Origin: JBGSKV01 sp041740975
Lineage (GTDB): Bacteria > Bdellovibrionota_B > Oligoflexia > Oligoflexales > JALZUQ01
Assembly (NCBI GenBank): GCA_041740975.1
Contig: JBGSKV010000128.1
Coordinates: 1 to 45,359 of the forward strand
Direction: 5' to 3'
Length of the DNA stretch: 45,359 bases
Shown here: positions 1 through 8,081 of the stretch, piece after piece
How positions within the stretch are numbered: position 1 is the first letter of the stretch
Layout: each line of letters opens with the position of its first letter
Position numbers and translations under genes: made by a program
The notes under the pieces: model-generated
What the model was told of the DNA's origin: nothing
The model's database searches: none
What the model saw: the letters and a program-made list of their open reading frames with translations, nothing else

Positions 1-114
1 GCGCGAAACGTGGGATTTTCTGACCATTATGGTGTGAGTGTGAAGCTGGACCAAACAGCAAACAAACCGGAAGCGTCTGAATGCGAAGGTTATAAAAAGT
101 ATTACAAAGATTAA
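1..114 (+). CDS. C-terminal end of an endonuclease/exonuclease/phosphatase-like protein (partial)
   Basis: The reading frame is open from the first base and ends at TAA 112-114, giving the last 37 residues of a protein that starts before the window. The visible tail contains FSDHYGVSVKL. An SDHxxV box near the C-terminus is the hallmark of the DNase I-like (EEP) fold, where the His is catalytic. This fits a secreted nuclease, sphingomyelinase or related phosphodiesterase. Only the tail is visible, so substrate and localisation are unknown. The next gene, also a phosphodiesterase-fold enzyme, starts 27 nt downstream on the same strand, so the two may be co-transcribed. Confidence 0.6.
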   Translation, partial: ARNVGFSDHYGVSVKLDQTANKPEASECEGYKKYYKD

Positions 115-141
115 TTTGTTAGATCATTTTGGGGTGAAGAG

Positions 142-1425
142 ATGAATCGTTGGTATTTGAAATCTGTAATGTTGTCCTTATTCCTGTGCAGTGTGCCGGC
201 GAAGGCGGACTACCGAGTCATCTTTTCACCTAGCTCAGAGCGGCAAGAAGAAATTGTTAATTTGTTAGATTCCGCAGTCAATACCCTAGACATTGTCATT
301 TACGGATTGTCTGACTCAGTCATTCAGAAGAAAATTATGGAGAAAGCCTCGGCCGGCGTGGTTGTACGAATGCTTGTGCATAACGCAGACAAAAATCCCA
401 AACTCAGCGACGAGCTAGAGTCTGCTGGTATTGACGTGCGCTATACCTCCCGTACCAATCATCATAAGTTTGTAATTGTAGATGGGCCGCAAAGCGAAAA
501 TAAAATGACTCAGTTAGAAGAAGCAAATCTTGGCATAGTCGCAACAGGGAGCGGAAACTTTTCAAGGTCTGCTTCAACCGTCTTCGATGAGGATTTGCTG
601 ATTGCCGACCAAGAACGCGAAGTGATTTTGGCTTACCAACATCAATTCAACTGGTTGTGGACACATTCGAATGATTATGAAGGAGGAGCGACCCCACTTC
701 CGGCATCAGGTGAAATTTCTTGGCCAGATAATGCCCCCGTTGCTTTTACTTCAGAGAATGTTCGAGAAGTACGCGAAACTGATAGTGGTTGGAAGTTCTA
801 TTCAAAGTTAAAAAAAGACCAAACCGGTGCCGTCGCAGCCAAAATCATCGCAGAAATCGATGCCATTCCTTCTGGCGGCTCCCTGCAAGCGGCACAGAAT
901 CATTTTATCCGCCGTGACATTTATGAGGCGATCGTGAGAGCCTATGATCGTAAAGTTAAAGTGAGTTTGGTTTTAGATGGTGGAGAGTTCCAATATCTGC
1001 CAAAGAAAAAAAATAGCTCTGAACTTTTAGATGAAGCTCTAGCGCAACTTGCCGGTGTTGATGTCCGGTACAAAGCCTCGGCTTTTCGTGAGGTTCGCGG
1101 TACCAAGCAAATGCACGCCAAGTACACTATTTTGAACGGCAAGAAAGTTATCACTGGCAGCTATAATTGGTCTGACACGTCAGAAAGATTAAACTGGGAA
1201 AACATTATAGTCATTGATGAAAAAACCACCGTGAAATCATATTTGGCGAATTTTCGTGCCATTCAAGGCTACGGTAGTAAGAAGGATTATAAAGACCTGT
1301 TGAAAGCTACAAAGAGCAAGACTGCATCGTGTTTGTTTCCGACTCCGTTATCCTTGACCGCGTCTGAAATGCAAGCTCTCAAGAAAGCGGCGGGAAGTTG
1401 GGACCCTTGCACGCCAAAACATTGA
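142..1425 (+). CDS. Secreted phospholipase D-like (HKD) protein
   Basis: This 427-residue protein has a Sec signal peptide (about residues 1-22, ending PAKA). Two PLD-fold halves are visible. The first HKD motif is canonical (H107-x-K109-x4-D114, HHKFVIVD) and is followed by GSGNFSRSA. The second is H325-x-K327 with Asn332 where Asp is expected (HAKYTILN), followed by GSYNWSD. PLD-family enzymes hydrolyse phosphodiester bonds of phospholipids or nucleic acids using one His from each half, so both catalytic His-Lys pairs are kept. The substrate cannot be decided. The start is an ATG preceded by GGGGTGAAGAG. It lies just after another phosphodiesterase-type gene, suggesting a small secreted-hydrolase unit. 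Confidence 0.85.
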   Translation: MNRWYLKSVMLSLFLCSVPAKADYRVIFSPSSERQEEIVNLLDSAVNTLDIVIYGLSDSVIQKKIMEKASAGVVVRMLVHNADKNPKLSDELESAGIDVRYTSRTNHHKFVIVDGPQSENKMTQLEEANLGIVATGSGNFSRSASTVFDEDLLIADQEREVILAYQHQFNWLWTHSNDYEGGATPLPASGEISWPDNAPVAFTSENVREVRETDSGWKFYSKLKKDQTGAVAAKIIAEIDAIPSGGSLQAAQNHFIRRDIYEAIVRAYDRKVKVSLVLDGGEFQYLPKKKNSSELLDEALAQLAGVDVRYKASAFREVRGTKQMHAKYTILNGKKVITGSYNWSDTSERLNWENIIVIDEKTTVKSYLANFRAIQGYGSKKDYKDLLKATKSKTASCLFPTPLSLTASEMQALKKAAGSWDPCTPKH

Positions 1426-1442
1426 TTTAAAAATTAAGTATT

Positions 1443-1549
1443 TTGACGGCTTTTAAGCGATCTTTCGACCTAAGCCAAGATAAACACATAAAAAATTTAC
1501 GTATTTGAAAAAAATTCCAATTTCAAATGCCCGCAGAAACGGCCGTCAA
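1443..1549. promoter_or_regulatory. Nested inverted repeats upstream of the cytochrome/DUF1501 operon
   Basis: The AT-rich gap before the operon holds two nested inverted repeats: TTGACGGC (1443-1450) with GCCGTCAA (1542-1549), and inside it ATTTGAAA (1503-1510) with TTTCAAAT (1521-1528). Both pairs are perfect 8-mers. They could be operators, an mRNA leader fold or a terminator for the upstream gene. No clear -35/-10 pair was identified, so the role is only suggested by position. Confidence 0.3.
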
Positions 1550-1587
1550 CTTCTGTTATGCTTTTATTAACCAAAATTAATAATGAG

Positions 1588-3477
1588 ATGCGCGTGAAGC
1601 TTAAACTGATATCAATTCTAATCATTTTTATAGTGGGCGGGTGCAAGCTTTCCCATAGTAAGCTGCGTGAATATTCAGAAGAAGAGTGGAGTAAGCGTCG
1701 TTGGATTCAAAAAGCAGCTCGGACTTTGCGTGCTGGTAAAGAGTTAGAGGAAAAACAACTTAATTATATTGCGAACCTCTCGAAAGAAGAAATCACCAAG
1801 AACCTTATGTCGGGAGAGGATTTTCAGACAACAATTTATCATCTGAACCTCTATATACAAGGTGCTTTAAGAGGGTCCGGTGATTTTCCGCCAAACTTTT
1901 CGGAAATTAATGACTCCTCGGATTTTGATGACAATCCCGGAGCCTATATTGCTTCGAAAGCCATTCTTGCAAATGGCGATTATTTTCAGTTCCTAAAGTT
2001 TCAGCAGCCTCGGATGCTCGTCATAAAAGGTCAGGGCGACCAAGTTAGTTTTCAAGTTGCAAAGTCGAGGGTTCTAGCCCTGATTTCACAAACTCAATTT
2101 CAGTTACAGAAGTCAATAATATCGATTTCCCAAGGTTGTGAAATTTTCTTTCCTATTTCCAGCGACGGCAGTTTGGACAGAGATGATGAGTTTTTTGAGC
2201 TTGAAGATTATGGACTTGCCTTTGTAGGGCCTAATGCAGTTTTCGGTAAATTTCAAAGTCTCTGCGTCGTTGCTCAAACGACAAAAGCTGAACTCATCGA
2301 TGAATTAACTCAGATGGAAAAATTCTTGACCGCTGTTTTCGATCTGGCCGATCATCATCGAGAGAATCTTTCTCCAAACGGCGGTATCGACAAGCTTGTT
2401 AATATAGATCATTTGCCGGTTCGAAGTATGGGTTCACCAGAAGCTTTGGGTAGAGATTTTTGGGAGAATCATACTAATAGCTCGACAAATTTTAATCGAA
2501 AGCGTGGTTCGGCCATTCTTGCCAAATTTCTATGTGATGACCTTTCACCAACCAATATAGACCTCGACGTGAAAGATCACGCAAAAGGCGCGCATGCGTC
2601 TGACCCTCAGTGCGTTTCTTGTCACTACAAGCTGGACCCCATGGCCGGATTCTTCCGATATAGAGGGATTGGAGGTGGCGACTTTAGCTTCCTTCGCGGA
2701 AAAACAATCTCTGAATATGGAAAGAAAATTCCAACTCTAGCCAATGGCCCCGTATTTATTTTCGATGATATGCGAAATTATAGCCAAGCAGAGGCCGAAA
2801 AATACTACAAAACTTGGCGAAGCAACGATATCTGGAATGTTGGGCATATTCGGTCGCAAGGACAAATAAGTCAGAACTTTTACAGCCAGAATGACGTCGA
2901 ACCTTTAGCAGACCTTTTCGATTACCTATATCGATCTGACGATGTAAAAAAATGTTTGGTAAAGCGCATGGCTGAGTTTTTCATTAGCCCCAAACAGACA
3001 TTTGACACACGCTGGCTTGATCAGATGGGAGCGCAACTCGCTTCCGACGCTAAAACATCGCCACAAAATTCTGCCATATCAGTTAAGAAGGTCATTGCTA
3101 AGTTGATCACAAGTCAAAGCTTCTCTCATCCAGATCCAGACGAAGCATCTTGTTACGACTCGCCGTCTGGCAGTCAACCATCGCCTTATTGTCCAGTTGC
3201 CGCAATCGTAGAGAGCAAATGCCTGTCTTGTCACAATGGTTCCGGACAGAACAATCGCGTCATCAATTTTGCTCAATGGGTATCCGATCCTACCGGGAAA
3301 TTAACTTTTTCTTACACAGTCAATGGCCAGCAACTCACCCGTCAGGAATCATTTGCACTCATTCGACAGCGACTGCAGACCAAAGATCGGAAGCTAACTA
3401 TGCCGAAAGGTAAGAGTATGTCCGATTTAGATCGCGACAGGTTTATAAGTTGGCTTGCTACGGAAATGGAGAATTAA
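1588..3477 (+). CDS. Di-haem c-type cytochrome-like lipoprotein
   Basis: Starting at the ATG at 1588, the protein is 629 residues with a lipoprotein signal peptide (lipobox VGGC). An in-frame ATG at 1558 would add 10 residues but lengthens the n-region without a better ribosome site. Two CxxCH haem-c motifs are present: CVSCHYKLDP (C342-H346) and CLSCHNG (C545-H549). The first, with the following LDPMAGF, resembles the planctomycete-type cytochrome domains (DUF1588/DUF1592/DUF1549 group) that are often encoded beside DUF1501 proteins. Such a DUF1501 gene lies two genes downstream. Likely a periplasmic, membrane-anchored electron-transfer or sensor protein. The redox partner and the substrate are unknown. 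Confidence 0.7.
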   Translation: MRVKLKLISILIIFIVGGCKLSHSKLREYSEEEWSKRRWIQKAARTLRAGKELEEKQLNYIANLSKEEITKNLMSGEDFQTTIYHLNLYIQGALRGSGDFPPNFSEINDSSDFDDNPGAYIASKAILANGDYFQFLKFQQPRMLVIKGQGDQVSFQVAKSRVLALISQTQFQLQKSIISISQGCEIFFPISSDGSLDRDDEFFELEDYGLAFVGPNAVFGKFQSLCVVAQTTKAELIDELTQMEKFLTAVFDLADHHRENLSPNGGIDKLVNIDHLPVRSMGSPEALGRDFWENHTNSSTNFNRKRGSAILAKFLCDDLSPTNIDLDVKDHAKGAHASDPQCVSCHYKLDPMAGFFRYRGIGGGDFSFLRGKTISEYGKKIPTLANGPVFIFDDMRNYSQAEAEKYYKTWRSNDIWNVGHIRSQGQISQNFYSQNDVEPLADLFDYLYRSDDVKKCLVKRMAEFFISPKQTFDTRWLDQMGAQLASDAKTSPQNSAISVKKVIAKLITSQSFSHPDPDEASCYDSPSGSQPSPYCPVAAIVESKCLSCHNGSGQNNRVINFAQWVSDPTGKLTFSYTVNGQQLTRQESFALIRQRLQTKDRKLTMPKGKSMSDLDRDRFISWLATEMEN

Positions 3478-3478
3478 G

Positions 3479-4183
3479 GTGAAAAAAATAACAATGACGA
3501 TAATGGCAATAATCTTGACTGCAAGTTGCAAACCGAGATTAAGCTCTAGCTTTATAAAAGATGCGGTGCCCGTGGGCGAGATGCGCAGCTTTGAACAATT
3601 GCAGAATATTCTGGATAGTCGCATTCTGGATTCAAGTTTAGAAAATATGTTAAGAGAAAGTAGCGCCGCAGAACTTTTGCAAGAAAATTTGGGTGTATAC
3701 GTTATCTATCACAATAAATCTATTTATCGACAGGCGGAGCCAAATCCGGTCAATATTGGCGCTTATTTCTATTTGATGTCAAAATTGTCAGAACATCTTA
3801 GTTTTATACCTTTTCAAAAAGAAAGTGATTTTAACAGTTTTGAATCCGAAGATCTGCAGTCTGAAAATAATTCTGATGAGGTGGTCACATCAGAAATACC
3901 ATACGAAGACGAAATCCCAACTGACTTCTACGTGAGTAATTTTGATGATGGTTTCGTCGAAAAAGTGAAAAGGCTATCTCCTAAGGCCGAATCTCGGCCT
4001 TCGCGAGACGATTACTACGCAGTCTGGTTTGCAATACTGCAGTACGATGCTGAACAAGCTGACTTCCAAAAAATGATGGCGTCAATTTCTCGTGGGAACG
4101 ATATTGGAAAGCCAAATCGAAAAATGATCGAAAAGTTCATGATAGGCACTTTGATGAACCCGGGACTAATTTTAAAGAGATAG
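3479..4183 (+). CDS. Small lipoprotein of the cytochrome/DUF1501 operon
   Basis: I do not recognise this family. The chosen start is GTG 3479, which follows GGAGAATTAAG and overlaps no gene; the in-frame ATG at 3455 would sit inside the preceding gene. From the GTG, the N-terminus is MKKITMTIMAIILTASC, a clean lipoprotein signal with lipobox TASC. The mature part (about 215 residues) is acidic in the middle (a run of Glu, Asp and Ser around residues 110-140), and no catalytic motif is visible. It lies 1 nt after the c-type lipoprotein and 9 nt before the DUF1501 gene, so it is surely co-transcribed. It probably belongs to the same envelope complex. Confidence 0.7.
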   Translation: MKKITMTIMAIILTASCKPRLSSSFIKDAVPVGEMRSFEQLQNILDSRILDSSLENMLRESSAAELLQENLGVYVIYHNKSIYRQAEPNPVNIGAYFYLMSKLSEHLSFIPFQKESDFNSFESEDLQSENNSDEVVTSEIPYEDEIPTDFYVSNFDDGFVEKVKRLSPKAESRPSRDDYYAVWFAILQYDAEQADFQKMMASISRGNDIGKPNRKMIEKFMIGTLMNPGLILKR

Positions 4184-4192
4184 TGAGAAATT

Positions 4193-5611
4193 ATGAGCTA
4201 TACACGACGTCATTTTCTAGGTCAGTCGGCAGCCACGAGTATAGCGTTAGGATTACCCGGTTTATCGGTTGCCCAGGGTGCTAGTTCGGCAAACCCAAAT
4301 CATTTCTTTCTGACTTTTTTTATTCAAGATGGCGTCGATAACTCACAGTTGTTTGATGCGAGACCCCGTAGTTTTGCAGAACACGGTAAACTCAAAATAA
4401 TTGAGTACGGTTCTCCAACCCTTTGGCAAGGCTCAAATGGTGGCCAGTGCTTGGTACACGCACTTGCTGCGCCCCTTTTGAAACACAAAGATATCTTAAC
4501 TGTCGTCAATGGAATCATCATGGACGCTGGAGCGGATGGGCACGAACAGAATATAAATTACTTTTTCACGAAAAGTTCAAATGGTGGAGTGCCGTTCTTT
4601 TCTAATTTTCCTTTACTCGGTAATCCCTACCTGATGGATAGCATTTTTTTTCAGGATGGTGATATCGAGCCCGAAGTAGAACTCAAAATTGGCAAACTTA
4701 ATTACTCCGACCCAAGCAACTTTATTACCCTCAATTCCATAATGACATCTCTAACCACTGGAAATCGGCAGGAGAACTTTCAATTCGTGCGAAGTCTTTT
4801 GGATAAAGTTGGCGATTCTAGAGGTGCTTTTTCGCGTGGAAGTGGCGAAGTCAAGCAAGCTTTCAATGGCGTGCCACAGCTGGAAAAAGCTTTTGCAAGG
4901 ATTGGCAAACTCCTTGATATCGAAGAGTTCGGAAATTTAGACAAGAAAGATCAGTATCTTGAAGCGGCAAGGGCCATTTTTTCCAGTGGGATTAGTCAGT
5001 CCGTTGTGATTGATTTAACGGAACTCGCTGGTGTTGAGTCGTTTGACATGCATAGCGAGGCAGAGTATCGAAGCAGGCCGTTTATTGATTTGGTTGAAAC
5101 GATTGATTTCGTCATCGAGTACCTAAAGAAAACCCCTTTAAAAACAAATTCTACAGAATCGCTTTTAGACCATACGTCTGTCATTGTGACGTCTGAGTTT
5201 GGAAGAACGATGCGTCAATTAGATGTCGAATTAGCTAAGTCGGGAACTGATCACAATCCTCTCAGTAATTTCGCATTAATTTTTGGAAAGGGGATAAAGG
5301 GAGGTCAAGTCATCGGCGCTTCTGATTTGGATCGCATAGATGAAAAAGGAAATTTTGGTAAGGTGTCACCGACGCATTTATCAATGGACCAGAGTCTCAT
5401 AAAATGTATGGGTAAGCCTTTTGACTTTGTAGATAACAAGGTCCTACATAATCTTTACCCGGAGAGGTATGAGAAAGAGCAGTACCTCAATATGGTAAAT
5501 ATTATGAATACGTTGATGACACTGATGGGCGTACAACATCAGAATTTGTGGAGCTATGGAAATGCTCAAAACAGCCAGAAAGCTCCCATCGTCAAGTCAT
5601 TGCTTAAGTAA
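4193..5611 (+). CDS. DUF1501 family protein, Tat-exported
   Basis: This 472-residue protein begins MSYTRRHFLGQSAATS, a twin-arginine signal (TRRHFLG) followed by a hydrophobic stretch and an AQGA cleavage region. The body has features of DUF1501 (alkaline-phosphatase/sulfatase-superfamily-like): FIQDGVDNS near the mature N-terminus, GADGHEQN, and the diagnostic SEFGRT ... GTDHNPLSNF ... GKGIKGGQVIG block at about residues 330-380. DUF1501 proteins are commonly paired with haem-c proteins like the one at 1588. The molecular reaction of the family is not established. Its 3' end overlaps the convergent gene by 8 bp. Confidence 0.8.
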   Translation: MSYTRRHFLGQSAATSIALGLPGLSVAQGASSANPNHFFLTFFIQDGVDNSQLFDARPRSFAEHGKLKIIEYGSPTLWQGSNGGQCLVHALAAPLLKHKDILTVVNGIIMDAGADGHEQNINYFFTKSSNGGVPFFSNFPLLGNPYLMDSIFFQDGDIEPEVELKIGKLNYSDPSNFITLNSIMTSLTTGNRQENFQFVRSLLDKVGDSRGAFSRGSGEVKQAFNGVPQLEKAFARIGKLLDIEEFGNLDKKDQYLEAARAIFSSGISQSVVIDLTELAGVESFDMHSEAEYRSRPFIDLVETIDFVIEYLKKTPLKTNSTESLLDHTSVIVTSEFGRTMRQLDVELAKSGTDHNPLSNFALIFGKGIKGGQVIGASDLDRIDEKGNFGKVSPTHLSMDQSLIKCMGKPFDFVDNKVLHNLYPERYEKEQYLNMVNIMNTLMTLMGVQHQNLWSYGNAQNSQKAPIVKSLLK

Positions 5612-6119
5612 AGGCGATTTTGACAATGGAAGCCACATTAATTTGTAAAAAACTTTGCGAAGATTCTAGGATGAGTTGTTCGCTTAGTCCCAAATCATCA
5701 ATTTTGATATAACCACGCTTGCTGCCGTCCGCTTTTACATTGATGCCGATAAGGATATCGCGCTCGGCAGAGAAGTCTTCGCCACGAAGGTTGATTTTCC
5801 CAAAAAGGTAGAAGTATTGGTCCTTGTCTTCATCTGCGACGAAACGTACTTCATCTGCGACGAAACGTACTTCATGGAGCACAACAGGACTATCGCCAAT
5901 CATGGCCATAGTTTCTTCAAGGTCGCAATCCGTTCGATAGTGATCGTCTGTTTCTTGGCAATTGAGAAGATTTCCAACTGATAAAGTGAACGGAGACGAG
6001 GCGACGCTGTTATGAACAACGATTCCGCGAGCGTTTTCCAGCGGCGGTTGGTCAACTTCACTTGCGAACGCAGTTAGCGAAACAAGTGACAGAATAAAAA
6101 AAAGTGAATTGCGAACCAT
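5604..6119 (-). CDS. Secreted hypothetical protein with a 7-residue internal tandem duplication
   Basis: No family recognised. The 171-residue product starts MVRNSLFFILSLVSLTAFAS, a Sec signal peptide, after a strong ribosome site (AGGGAGGTGTCGC before ATG). Two cysteines (in LLNCQETDD and TDCDLEE) are 12 residues apart and could form a disulfide. The region around residue 90 carries EVRFVAD twice in a row, encoded by a perfect 21-bp tandem repeat (5828-5869), so the second copy may be a recent slippage product. The gene is convergent with the DUF1501 gene and separated from murB by 136 bp. Confidence 0.65.
   Translation of the reverse strand: MVRNSLFFILSLVSLTAFASEVDQPPLENARGIVVHNSVASSPFTLSVGNLLNCQETDDHYRTDCDLEETMAMIGDSPVVLHEVRFVADEVRFVADEDKDQYFYLFGKINLRGEDFSAERDILIGINVKADGSKRGYIKIDDLGLSEQLILESSQSFLQINVASIVKIAFT
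5828..5875. repeat. 21-bp perfect tandem duplication inside a coding region
   Basis: The 21-nt unit at 5828-5848 is repeated exactly at 5849-5869, followed by six more matching bases (5870-5875). It keeps the reading frame and doubles the heptad EVRFVAD in the minus-strand secreted protein. Confidence 0.9.
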
Positions 6120-6255
6120 GCGACACCTCCCTGTTCGTAAATATTGAAGTTCCTTGTGACCCTGGAACTCGATGAAAAATTTTAATGGAATTCGACGAAA
6201 AGTACATGCTTTAATGGAGCGGAGACCCGAAAGGGAGCTAAATCAGCACTTCTTT

Positions 6256-7302
6256 TCAGCAGATTATAGGTTCCGGTGCCAAAGATACGTCGAACTTTTT
6301 ATAAACCTCTTTTTTCATAAGTTCGCATAGCTCGAGGATCTCTTGTTGCGTACCGCCGCCACGATTAATAATGGCAAGGCAGTGATTCTGCGAGGTTCCA
6401 ACGTTTTTGTGAATATAGCCTTTCGGAAAGCCGCTATTTTCCAGCAACCAAGCGGCCGATAGTTTTACGCTCGTACTAAAGTTGAAATAGGGCATGTCGG
6501 GATATTTTTCGAGCAAGATCTGACACTGCTGTTTTGAGACTATAGGATTTAGAAAGAAGGACCCCAATGATTTTGAGTTAGGGTCGGTTTTATCGACGAC
6601 CATGGATTTGCCGCGACGAATTTCGATCACTGCGGAGCGCAGCGCCTCGAGCCGTGCTTTATTGCTTTCTAAGGTTTTATAGCGCAGGCGTGATTTTACG
6701 TATTTGAAAAGCTCCTGATATAGAATTTTAGGTTCTTTGTCATGAGCGAGCTGAAAATTAACTTCCACAATGACAAATCGGCCTTTGTCCTTGCCTTTAA
6801 ATCGGCTAAATCGGTAATCGAATTCACATTCCTTCGCATCAATCGTCACTACTTCGAATGTTTGGCAGTCCAATGCTTTTAATGACCTTAGCGTCTGAGA
6901 AGTTTCTTGACCGTAGGCTCCCACGTTTTGGATTGGTGCGGCGCCCACTAGTCCAGGGATCCCAGAAAGGCACTCGATTCCGGTGAGATTGTGTTCAATG
7001 GTCGTTTGCACAAAATCATCCCAAACTTCCCCGGCTTTTGCGGTAACAAAACCGGGATTTTTCAAATCTACAACAATTCCTTTAAAATCAAGTTTGATTA
7101 TAAGCCCGCGAAAACCATTGTCATGGAAAAGAGTATTACTTCCTTGGCCCAAAATGAAAAAGTGTAGCTTCTTTTCTTTGGCAAATTCGAGCGCCTCGAC
7201 AAGATCTTTTTCGGTTTTACAAATGCAAAAATAATCTGCTCGACCCCCAATGCCAATTGTCGAATACGAGTCCAGTGCAACGTTTGTTTGAATGTCCTTC
7301 AT
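6256..7302 (-). CDS. murB: UDP-N-acetylenolpyruvoylglucosamine reductase (MurB)
   Basis: MurB reduces UDP-GlcNAc-enolpyruvate to UDP-MurNAc with NADPH and FAD, the second committed step of peptidoglycan precursor synthesis in the cytoplasm. The 348-residue length fits the family. Family blocks visible: STIGIGGRADYF (N-terminal FAD region), LGQGSNTLFHD, GIPGLVGAAPIQNVGAYGQE, the YRFSRFK motif, SLGSFFLNP with the catalytic Ser, SAAWLLENSGFPKG, and a C-terminal APEPIIC with the expected Glu. The YRxSxF motif points to the type I (E. coli-like) enzyme. It starts 3 bp after the SpoU gene stop and ends the metG-spoU-murB run. Confidence 0.95.
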   Translation of the reverse strand: MKDIQTNVALDSYSTIGIGGRADYFCICKTEKDLVEALEFAKEKKLHFFILGQGSNTLFHDNGFRGLIIKLDFKGIVVDLKNPGFVTAKAGEVWDDFVQTTIEHNLTGIECLSGIPGLVGAAPIQNVGAYGQETSQTLRSLKALDCQTFEVVTIDAKECEFDYRFSRFKGKDKGRFVIVEVNFQLAHDKEPKILYQELFKYVKSRLRYKTLESNKARLEALRSAVIEIRRGKSMVVDKTDPNSKSLGSFFLNPIVSKQQCQILLEKYPDMPYFNFSTSVKLSAAWLLENSGFPKGYIHKNVGTSQNHCLAIINRGGGTQQEILELCELMKKEVYKKFDVSLAPEPIIC

Positions 7303-7305
7303 GCT

Positions 7306-8073
7306 TTAAGTTACCTTTGCGTGTTGTCGATTGTATTCGAAGCTGCAAATCGCTGCACAGACCGCAACGTTCAAAGAGTTTTTAAGGCCATACATTGGCA
7401 GTTTTATGATTTCGTCAGTGAGTCTGATAGCTTCAGGAGACAAGCCGTGTTTCTCATTTCCCAAAATAAAAGCGCAGGATTTTGGCAGATTCACATCGAA
7501 GAGCGAAGGCGCTCCCTTTACAGTTTCGATCGCGAAAATTTTCATGTTCGTTAAAGTATCAAGCGCATCGACCAATCCTGCAAACTTTTGCCATTCAACG
7601 GATTTTTCAGCTCCCAATGCTGTTAGCAACACCTTGGGATGTTCTGGGGTAGGGGTAAAGCCGCAAAGTAAAACTTTTTTCACCCCGAGTCCGTCGGCTG
7701 TTCGAAGGATAGATCCTACATTAAATGCAGAACGAATATTTTCGAGAACAATGACCACTTCCGACGTATGGCCCGAGGTGGGTCCTTGTCGATCCTGAGT
7801 TTCAATCACAATTTCGTGATCACTTGCGGCGGAGTGCGCCGAATCTTCGAGTTTCATAATGCAATTTGTAAACTCAGTTTCCGCCATCTCTTGATGAACG
7901 CAAATTGAAAATCTCGCATGGATCGAGAGGTTATGAAAGTCATGCAGCTGGATCTTGCGATCGATCTCGTCTGACCATCCCCGTTCGATGGATCGACCCC
8001 ATTTGATTAAATACGCCATCTGCATGCCGAGATTTAATTTCTCAAAGTTGGCTTGAGTTAAATTTTTATGCAT
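7306..8073 (-). CDS. SpoU/TrmH family RNA 2'-O-methyltransferase
   Basis: The 255-residue protein has a C-terminal SpoU (SPOUT) domain, about residues 103-250. Motif 1 is VLENIRSAFNVGSILRTADG, motif 2 is FILGNEKHGLS, and motif 3 is LPMYGLKNSLNVAVCAAI, the last two building the knotted SAM site. These enzymes 2'-O-methylate ribose in tRNA or rRNA. The first 100 residues, with three scattered cysteines, are not a recognisable RNA-binding domain, so the target RNA is undetermined. It lies 8 bp after metG and 3 bp before murB, and very likely shares their transcript. Confidence 0.85.
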   Translation of the reverse strand: MHKNLTQANFEKLNLGMQMAYLIKWGRSIERGWSDEIDRKIQLHDFHNLSIHARFSICVHQEMAETEFTNCIMKLEDSAHSAASDHEIVIETQDRQGPTSGHTSEVVIVLENIRSAFNVGSILRTADGLGVKKVLLCGFTPTPEHPKVLLTALGAEKSVEWQKFAGLVDALDTLTNMKIFAIETVKGAPSLFDVNLPKSCAFILGNEKHGLSPEAIRLTDEIIKLPMYGLKNSLNVAVCAAICSFEYNRQHAKVT

Positions 8074-8081
8074 AAATGAAC

